Of a stretch of DNA of 5,609 nucleotides, positions 1-4,734 are shown piece by piece. This stretch comes from a bacterium (GTDB taxonomy: Bacteria > UBP18 > UBA7526), in NCBI GenBank assembly GCA_011049955.1, contig DRGV01000034.1:1-5609 (forward strand), read 5' to 3'. How positions within the stretch are numbered: position 1 is the first letter of the stretch; each line of letters begins with the position of its first letter. The notes beneath the pieces are model-generated. The model did no database searches. It saw only the letters and a list, made by a program, of their open reading frames with translations, and was not told the origin of the DNA. Made by a program: the position numbers and the translations under genes.

Positions 1-594
1 ATGTCAGATAAAGAGAAGATAAAAAAGAAGCCCCGGGAAAAATTAGTCCAGCTCAAGCATGAATTGGACAGAGAGCACAGATTAGCTGCTGAATATAAGA
101 AGCATCTCCAGAGGCTGGCGGCAGACTTTGAAAATTATAGGAAGAGAGTAGAGAGGGAAAGGGAAGACTTTATCAAATTTTCAAAAGAGGATTTGATCTA
201 CGAATTTCTACCCATCCTGGATAACTTCGAGATGGCTCTCCATCATGTGAAGAACGCCACAGAGCCCAAGAAGATAATAGAAGGAATAGAACTGATAGAG
301 AGGCAGTTCCACAATATCCTGAAGAAGGAGGGTTTGGAAGTTATTGAGACCAAAGGAAAGAAGTTCGATCCCCATATCCATGAGGCAATAATACATGAGG
401 AGACCGATAAACATCTGGAAGAATTTATAGTTGAGGAACTACGCAAAGGATATACCCTGGGTGACAAAGTTGTCAGACCCGCCCAGGTGAAGGTTGCAAC
501 CGCAAAGACCACAAAAGGAGAAGATACGGTAAACTCAAAACTCCCGCCAAAGGCGAGGCTCGCCAATGGTGGCAAAAATCAAAGCTCAAAATAA
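1..594 (+). CDS. grpE: GrpE, nucleotide exchange factor of DnaK
   Basis: GrpE is a cytoplasmic homodimer that opens the DnaK ATPase domain to release ADP, resetting the Hsp70 cycle. The 197-residue protein starts with a basic, charged stretch and a long helix/coiled coil (about residues 13-85) containing the family signature around LAADFENYRKR (39-49). A short helical region follows, then the C-terminal beta domain with FDPHIHEAI (122-130) and KGYTLGDKVVRPAQVKVA (149-166), which normally lies close to the end of the protein. The ATG is the first base of the window, so its ribosome binding site and any earlier start cannot be seen. After the beta domain a tail of about 30 residues follows; its last 20 (178-197) are encoded by a GC-rich palindrome and AT-rich heptamers and are probably not ancestral GrpE sequence. 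It is followed 62 nt later by dnaK, as expected for a chaperone operon. Confidence 0.96.
   Translation: MSDKEKIKKKPREKLVQLKHELDREHRLAAEYKKHLQRLAADFENYRKRVEREREDFIKFSKEDLIYEFLPILDNFEMALHHVKNATEPKKIIEGIELIERQFHNILKKEGLEVIETKGKKFDPHIHEAIIHEETDKHLEEFIVEELRKGYTLGDKVVRPAQVKVATAKTTKGEDTVNSKLPPKARLANGGKNQSSK
544..573. repeat. GC-rich palindromic element inside the grpE 3' end
   Basis: A cluster of overlapping inverted repeats: CGCC/GGCG around AAA (545-555), GGCGA/TCGCC around GGC (552-564) and GCCA/TGGC around ATGG (562-573). It encodes part of the GrpE C-terminal tail (residues about 182-191), beyond the conserved domain. AT-rich AAACTCA-like heptamers flank it on both sides (531-543 and 574-594), so it looks like a GC-rich block set into an AT-rich repeat. 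The left part, CCGCCAAAGGCGAG, closely resembles 2499-2511 in dnaK. The palindromes are read directly; calling it a mobile or dispersed element is inference. Confidence 0.6.
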
Positions 595-626
595 CTTTTG
601 GGTTTGAAATTTAAAATTTGGAATTA
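574..626. repeat. Degenerate AT-rich heptamer repeats across the grpE stop and the grpE-dnaK gap
   Basis: Three 7-bp units (AAAAATC, AAAGCTC and AAAATAA) run through the grpE stop codon at 592-594. Four more of the TTGAAAT type follow at 597-603, 604-610, 611-617 and 618-624. The two sets are roughly inverted relative to each other, so 582-591 can pair with 596-605 (ten pairs, two of them G-U, loop TAAC containing the stop). The stem is AT-rich and not followed by a proper U-tract, so it is a poor terminator candidate. The repeat supplies the grpE stop codon and most of the 62-nt gap. Confidence 0.55.
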
Positions 627-643
627 CCTGACGAAACCGGGTA

Positions 644-650
644 GAGGAGG
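644..650 (+). promoter_or_regulatory. Ribosome binding site of dnaK
   Basis: GAGGAGG lies 6 nt upstream of the ATG at 657. It is the strongest Shine-Dalgarno match in the window, as expected for the most abundant chaperone of the operon, and it fixes the dnaK start. It lies just downstream of the AT-rich repeat. Confidence 0.9.
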
Positions 651-656
651 TTAATC

Positions 657-2639
657 ATGGCTAAAGTAATTGGAATTGACTTGGGGACCACAAACTCTGT
701 AGTCTCTATTATGGAAGGAGGGAAGCCCACAGTCATCGCTTCTTCTGAAGGCCCGCGGACTGTTCCTTCCGTGGTTGCCTTTACCAAGACTGGGGAGAAA
801 TTAGTGGGCCTTCCTGCTAAGAGACAGTCTGTTATCAATCCAGAGAATACCGTTTTTTCCATCAAGAGGTTGATGGGCCGCCGTTTCCATGAGGAAGAGG
901 TAGAGAGGGATAAGAAGATACTACCTTTTGAATTGGTGGAAGGACCCCATAACGATGTGAGGGTTAAAATAAGGGATAAGGTCTATTCTCCTCCTGAGAT
1001 ATCGGGTATGATTCTGGCCAAAATGAAGGCTGATGCAGAGAGATATTTAGGAGAAAAGGTCACTCAGGCGGTGGTTACCGTTCCCGCCTATTTCCGGGAT
1101 GATCAACGTCAAGCTACCAAAGATGCCGGCAAGATTGCGGGGCTGGAAGTCTTAAGGATTGTCAATGAACCTACCGCTGCCTCCTTAGCTTACGGATTGG
1201 ATAAAAAGGAAGAGGAGAAGATCGCCGTCTTCGATCTGGGAGGAGGGACCTTCGATATCTCCATCTTGGAAAATATGGGCAAAGGCGCCTTCCAGGTAAA
1301 GTCTACCAATGGGAATACCCACTTGGGAGGAGACGATTTCGATCAAAAGGTAATCGATTGGCTCTGTGATGAGTTCAAAAAAGAGCAGGGGGTTGATTTA
1401 AAGCAAGATAGAATGGCCTTACAGAGATTAAGGGAGGCTGCGGAGAAGGCAAAGTGCGAGCTTTCAACTACTTTAGAGACAGAGATTAACCTTCCCTTTA
1501 TTACTGCAGACCAAACCGGGCCCAAGCATCTAGTTAAGAAACTGACCAGAGCCAAGTTGGAGCAACTGGTCTCAGATATGGTTGAGAAAACCATTGGACC
1601 ATGTGAACAGGCTTTGGCCGATGCCAAACTATCCCCTTCTGATATTGATGAGGTGATCTTGGTTGGTGGCCAGACTAGGATGCCTTTAGTAATAGAGACA
1701 GTGAAGAAGATATTTGGTAAGGAGCCCCGTAAGGATGTCAATCCAGATGAGGTAGTGGCAGAGGGAGCCGCCATTCAGGCCGGGGTATTGACCGGTGAGG
1801 TTAAAGATGTTTTGCTTTTAGAGATTGCTCCTCTTACTTTAGGCATTGAGACCTTAGGAGGGATTAGAACTCCTCTCATCTCTAAGAGTACTACCATTCC
1901 CACCAAGAAGTCTCAGATCTTCTCTACTGCAGCAGATAATCAGCCAGCGGTGACCATCAACGTCTTACAGGGAGAGAGGGAGATGGCCCAAGATAATAAA
2001 TCCTTAGGGAAGTTCGATTTGGTAGGTATCCCTCCGGCACCAAGAGGGATTCCTCAGATTGAGGTCACCTTTAATATCGATGCCAATGGCATCGTCCATG
2101 TATCTGCCAAAGACTTAGGAACGGGAAAGGAGCAGTCCATTAAGATTACTTCTCAGAAGATGACGGAGGAGGAGATCGAGAAGGCGGTCAAGGAGGCCGA
2201 GTCAAAAGAGGCTGAAGATAAGAAGAGGAAGGAAGAGGCAGAGGTAAGGAATCAGGCAGACACTTTAGTTTATTCAGTAGAGAAGTCCTTAAAAGACTAT
2301 GGAGATAAGGTAAGCGCTTCTGAGAAGAAGAAGATAGAGGATGCCTCGAATAACCTTAAAGAGGCTCTGAAAGGAAAGGATATAGAAAAAATTAAGAAGG
2401 CCTCTGAGGAGCTGGGCAAGGCCTCTCATAAGTTAGCAGAAGAGGTCTATAAAGAGGCCCAGAAGAAGGCCGCTGAGCAAGCCAAGAAGGCGAAACCACC
2501 GCCAGGGCGGGGTCCCGCAGAAGCGGGAGAAGAAAAACCCAAAGAGGAGAAATCCAGGGAGGAGGAACCTAAAAAAGCAAAAGAAGGAGAAGACATCATA
2601 GAAGCGGAGTACAAAGAGGAAGACGAGAAGAAAGAATAG
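657..2639 (+). CDS. dnaK: DnaK, Hsp70 chaperone
   Basis: DnaK is the cytoplasmic ATP-dependent Hsp70 that binds exposed hydrophobic segments of client proteins, with DnaJ and GrpE as partners. The 660 residues show the full architecture. The ATPase domain has the phosphate-binding motif GIDLGTTN (6-13), K70, NEPTAAS (170-176, including E171), DLGGGTFD (193-200, including T198) and VGGQTRMP in its second half. The interdomain linker is DVLLLEI (384-390), with Glu where Asp is usual. The substrate-binding beta domain runs to about 505, the helical lid to about 605, and a charged Lys/Glu tail ends in [12 protein letters not shown], recalling the usual acidic DnaK end. Residues about 75-97 form the ATPase-domain insert typical of diderm bacteria. 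At 660 residues it is slightly longer than most DnaKs (about 605-640); part of the excess is a Pro/Gly-rich segment (613-625) encoded by two GC-rich hairpins. Start supported by GAGGAGG 6 nt upstream. Confidence 0.98.
   Translation: MAKVIGIDLGTTNSVVSIMEGGKPTVIASSEGPRTVPSVVAFTKTGEKLVGLPAKRQSVINPENTVFSIKRLMGRRFHEEEVERDKKILPFELVEGPHNDVRVKIRDKVYSPPEISGMILAKMKADAERYLGEKVTQAVVTVPAYFRDDQRQATKDAGKIAGLEVLRIVNEPTAASLAYGLDKKEEEKIAVFDLGGGTFDISILENMGKGAFQVKSTNGNTHLGGDDFDQKVIDWLCDEFKKEQGVDLKQDRMALQRLREAAEKAKCELSTTLETEINLPFITADQTGPKHLVKKLTRAKLEQLVSDMVEKTIGPCEQALADAKLSPSDIDEVILVGGQTRMPLVIETVKKIFGKEPRKDVNPDEVVAEGAAIQAGVLTGEVKDVLLLEIAPLTLGIETLGGIRTPLISKSTTIPTKKSQIFSTAADNQPAVTINVLQGEREMAQDNKSLGKFDLVGIPPAPRGIPQIEVTFNIDANGIVHVSAKDLGTGKEQSIKITSQKMTEEEIEKAVKEAESKEAEDKKRKEEAEVRNQADTLVYSVEKSLKDYGDKVSASEKKKIEDASNNLKEALKGKDIEKIKKASEELGKASHKLAEEVYKEAQKKAAEQAKKAKPPPGRGPAEAGEEKPKEEKSREEEPKKAKEGEDIIEAEYKEEDEKKE
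2495..2528. repeat. Double GC-rich palindrome inside the dnaK tail
   Basis: Two hairpins lie side by side. CCGCC/GGCGG is centred on AG (2499-2510) and extends by ACC/GGT around a bulged A to 2495-2513. TCCCGC/GCGGGA surrounds AGAA (2513-2528). Together they encode DnaK residues about 613-625 ([13 protein letters not shown]), a Pro/Gly/Ala patch in an otherwise Lys/Glu tail. The frame stays open and the family-like acidic end follows. The local GC content contrasts sharply with the purine-rich flanks. The second hairpin matches the mtaB palindrome in its TCCCG...CGGGA arms, with a C-G to A-T pair exchange. Confidence 0.65.
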
Positions 2640-2642
2640 AAA

Positions 2643-2693
2643 TGATGGCAGTGATGGTTTTATCACCGTAATCAGATTTTATCACTGTAATCA
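2643..2693. repeat. Direct and inverted repeats filling the dnaK-dnaJ gap
   Basis: TTTTATCACCGTAATCA (2658-2674) recurs as TTTTATCACTGTAATCA (2677-2693), 16 of 17 identical, with a 19-bp period. Within it, units of about 9-10 bp beginning with ATCA can be seen. TGATGGCAGTGAT (2643-2655) is the inverted complement of the ATCACTGTAATCA segment at 2681-2693 with 11 of 13 matches, so the gap can fold on itself. The repeat occupies most of the 74-nt spacer; the rest (2698-2712) holds a short GCGAA duplication just before dnaJ. Confidence 0.7.
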
Positions 2694-2713
2694 CTCTCAA
2701 GCGAAGCGAAGAG

Positions 2714-3901
2714 ATGACTATTAAGCGTGACTATTACGAAATACTGGGCATAGATCGGAGTGCCTCTTCAGAGGAGATAAAGAAGGCCTATAGAGACCTG
2801 GCCCTACAAACCCATCCAGACAGGGTGGCCCCTGATAAGAAGAAAGAGGCAGAGGAGCGGTTTAAAGAGATATCTGAGGCCTATGCTGTCTTATCCGACC
2901 CAAAGAAAAAAGCGACCTATGACCAGTTTGGCCATGCGGGTATCGATGGACAGTATACCTATCAGGATATTTTTAGAGGGGCTGACTTTGGAAATATTTT
3001 TGGTGGCCGGGGCTTTGAGGATATTCTAAGAGGCTTTGGTTCTGGCGGAACATTTACGGATATTTTTTCTGATTTATTCGGCACTCGGGTAGCAAGAAGG
3101 CCTCGCCGGGGTGCGGACTTAGAGTATCTCTTAGATATTACCCTGGAAGAGGCCGTTAGGGGATGCGAACAGAAGATAGATATTTATCATACCATCACCT
3201 GTCCTACTTGCAGAGGAAGCGGGGCAAAACCCGGAACGGGAAAGAAGACCTGTTCCCAGTGCCAGGGCCAAGGACAGGTTAGACAAGTTACCAGTTCTAT
3301 ATTTGGCCAGTTCGCTACTGTTAACACCTGTTCCCGGTGCCACGGAGCCGGGGAGGTAGTTGAAGAGGTCTGCCACCAGTGTCATGGCAGGGGAAAGGTC
3401 AAGAAGGCTTCCCGAATATCTTTAAAGATTCCTTCCGGTGTGGATAGTGGAACCTCGATCCGGGTAAAGGGAAAAGGCGAAGCAGGAGAACTGGGCGGTC
3501 CCTCTGGCGACCTCTATGTCGTCACCCGGGTAAAGTCCCACAGGATATTTGAACGGGAAGGAAATGACCTCATCTGCGAAGTACCTCTTAGTTTTATTAC
3601 CGCTGTCTTGGGAGGGGAAATTGAGGTTCCCACTTTAGAGGCGAAGGCGGTCATGAAGATTCCTCCGGGAACCCAGACGGATAGGGTTTTTCGATTAAGG
3701 GGGAAGGGGGTTCCTTTCCTCCATGGCCATGGTAAGGGTGATGAGTACGTAAAGGTCATCATTAAGGTTCCTACCAGACTCAATGAAAAGCAAAAAGAGA
3801 TCTTAAAAGAATTTGCCAAGGCAGGTGGCGAGAAACTCTCTGTTTCCAAAAAGGGCGTTCTTGATAAGATAAGAGATACACTTAAAGGCAAAGAAGAATA
3901 A
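2714..3901 (+). CDS. dnaJ: DnaJ, Hsp40 co-chaperone
   Basis: DnaJ binds unfolded clients, passes them to DnaK and stimulates its ATPase. The 395 residues form a complete type I Hsp40. The J domain (about 5-73) has HPD at 34-36. The G/F-rich region (about 75-127) carries repeated aromatic DIF-type motifs (YQDIF, GNIF, EDIL, TDIF, SDLF). The zinc-binding domain has four CxxCxGxG repeats starting at C163, C180, C206 and C220, all eight Cys present. The C-terminal substrate-binding and dimerisation domains follow (GDLYVVTRV, then PPGTQ and FRLRGKGVP). MTIKRDYYEILG fits the usual DnaJ N-terminus, so the ATG is well placed. No clear Shine-Dalgarno precedes it: the upstream bases are AAGCGAAGCGAAGAG running directly into the ATG, and GAAGAG is too close for normal spacing. 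Translation may depend on coupling or be weak. Length is close to the usual 370-390. Confidence 0.97.
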   Translation: MTIKRDYYEILGIDRSASSEEIKKAYRDLALQTHPDRVAPDKKKEAEERFKEISEAYAVLSDPKKKATYDQFGHAGIDGQYTYQDIFRGADFGNIFGGRGFEDILRGFGSGGTFTDIFSDLFGTRVARRPRRGADLEYLLDITLEEAVRGCEQKIDIYHTITCPTCRGSGAKPGTGKKTCSQCQGQGQVRQVTSSIFGQFATVNTCSRCHGAGEVVEEVCHQCHGRGKVKKASRISLKIPSGVDSGTSIRVKGKGEAGELGGPSGDLYVVTRVKSHRIFEREGNDLICEVPLSFITAVLGGEIEVPTLEAKAVMKIPPGTQTDRVFRLRGKGVPFLHGHGKGDEYVKVIIKVPTRLNEKQKEILKEFAKAGGEKLSVSKKGVLDKIRDTLKGKEE

Positions 3902-3904
3902 GGC

Positions 3905-3924
3905 AGTCTGATAGTCTGATAGTC
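3905..3924. repeat. Octamer tandem repeat AGTCTGAT after dnaJ
   Basis: Two exact copies of AGTCTGAT (3905-3912, 3913-3920) and a half copy (AGTC, 3921-3924) begin 3 nt after the dnaJ stop codon. A second, different octamer array follows 5 nt later. Confidence 0.75.
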
Positions 3925-3929
3925 AAGCC

Positions 3930-3961
3930 CATACGATCATACGACAATACGACCATAAGAC
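3930..3961. repeat. Octamer tandem repeat, consensus CATACGAC, before rsmE
   Basis: Four consecutive 8-bp units start at 3930, 3938, 3946 and 3954. Relative to CATACGAC, one unit is exact and each of the others differs by one base. With the AGTCTGAT array it accounts for most of the 77-nt dnaJ-rsmE gap, ending 7 nt before the rsmE ribosome binding site. Confidence 0.75.
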
Positions 3962-3968
3962 TAAATCC

Positions 3969-3974
3969 GGAGGG
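3969..3974 (+). promoter_or_regulatory. Ribosome binding site deciding the TTG start of rsmE
   Basis: GGAGGG ends 4 nt before TTG at 3979. There is no in-frame ATG nearby, and the protein from this TTG begins with RRFFVE, the usual RsmE N-terminus. The site therefore supports TTG as the true start. Confidence 0.8.
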
Positions 3975-3978
3975 ATTT

Positions 3979-4734
3979 TTGAGGCGTTTTTTTGTTGAGG
4001 AAAAGAATATCAGAGAAAATAAAGTCACCATAAAAGGGGATGAAGCAAGACATATCGCTCAGGTTTTGAGATTAAAAGAGAAAGATAAAATAAAGATTTT
4101 CACTGGGAAAGGAAAGGAATACTTAACGGAAATAATTCAATCCAGCAAAAAAGAAGTAATCGGGAAAATCTTAGAAGAGAGTAGATTAGATACCGAGCCA
4201 CCAATTGAAATAACCTTGGTTCAGGGAATACCCAAGTCTGATAAGATGGACTTCATCGTTCAGAAAGTCACGGAACTGGGAGTGAAGAAAATAATCCCCG
4301 TCATCACCCAGAGAACGGTTGTTAAGTTGAATGAAGAGAAGTCAAGAGCACGAAGGAATCGCTGGCAGAGGATTGCCCTTGAGGCCGCAAAGCAATCCGG
4401 CAGAGCAATCATTCCAGCGGTCAAAGAAGTCATCTCTTTTATCCAAGCTCTTGATAATTTAAATAGAGAAAGCCTTAACTTAATTCCCTGGGAAGAAGAG
4501 ACCTCCACCAGCCTCAAGCAAGTTTTAAAACGTCATACATCTCACATCCCACATTCCACATCACACATCACGGTCTTTATCGGCCCAGAGGGAGGATTTA
4601 CTTCCGAAGAAGTAGAGGCAGCAAAGGAGAAGGGGGCGATTCCAGTAAGCCTTGGCCCAAGACTTCTGCGCACTGAAACTGCAGGATTAGTTACTTTAAC
4701 TGTGATATTATATGAACTGGGTGATATGGGATGA
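3979..4734 (+). CDS. rsmE: RsmE, 16S rRNA m3U1498 methyltransferase
   Basis: RsmE transfers a methyl group from S-adenosylmethionine to N3 of U1498 in 16S rRNA, acting on the small ribosomal subunit. The 251 residues match the family length. The N-terminal PUA-like RNA-binding domain starts with RRFFVE and contains RHIAQVLRL (24-32). The SPOUT methyltransferase domain has QGIPKSDKMDFI (82-93), TELGVKKIIP, RWQRIALEAAKQSGR (128-142), the SAM-binding loop GPEGGF (202-207) and the knot segment LGPRLLRTETAG (225-236). The TTG start is supported by GGAGGG upstream and by the family N-terminus. Residues about 186-197 (His/Ser/Thr-rich) come from a 7-bp tandem repeat placed just before the strand leading into GPEGGF; catalytic motifs are untouched. 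The stop overlaps the mtaB start (ATGA). Linkage to dnaJ and mtaB is common in bacteria. Confidence 0.95.
   Translation: MRRFFVEEKNIRENKVTIKGDEARHIAQVLRLKEKDKIKIFTGKGKEYLTEIIQSSKKEVIGKILEESRLDTEPPIEITLVQGIPKSDKMDFIVQKVTELGVKKIIPVITQRTVVKLNEEKSRARRNRWQRIALEAAKQSGRAIIPAVKEVISFIQALDNLNRESLNLIPWEEETSTSLKQVLKRHTSHIPHSTSHITVFIGPEGGFTSEEVEAAKEKGAIPVSLGPRLLRTETAGLVTLTVILYELGDMG
4534..4568. repeat. Five heptamer repeats (NNCACAT) inside rsmE
   Basis: Five consecutive 7-bp units start at 4534, 4541, 4548, 4555 and 4562. Four end in CACAT and the first in TACAT; the two leading bases vary. They encode RsmE residues about 186-197 (HTSHIPHSTSHI), low complexity and unlike the flanks. Because 7 is not a multiple of 3, each unit is read in a different frame, yet the gene stays open and the downstream motif GPEGGF is in frame. 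Confidence 0.8.

Noticed and set aside
582..605. Hairpin across the grpE stop codon as a terminator
   Set aside because: The stem is AT-rich with two G-U pairs and is followed by mixed sequence, not a U-tract; termination here would separate grpE from dnaK.
597..640. Promoter between grpE and dnaK
   Set aside because: TTGAAA at 604 has no -10 match at normal spacing; the AT-rich look is explained by heptamer repeats. No CIRCE-type inverted repeat was found in the window.
3930..3961. CRISPR array
   Set aside because: Units are 8 bp and directly abutting, with no spacers and no cas genes nearby.
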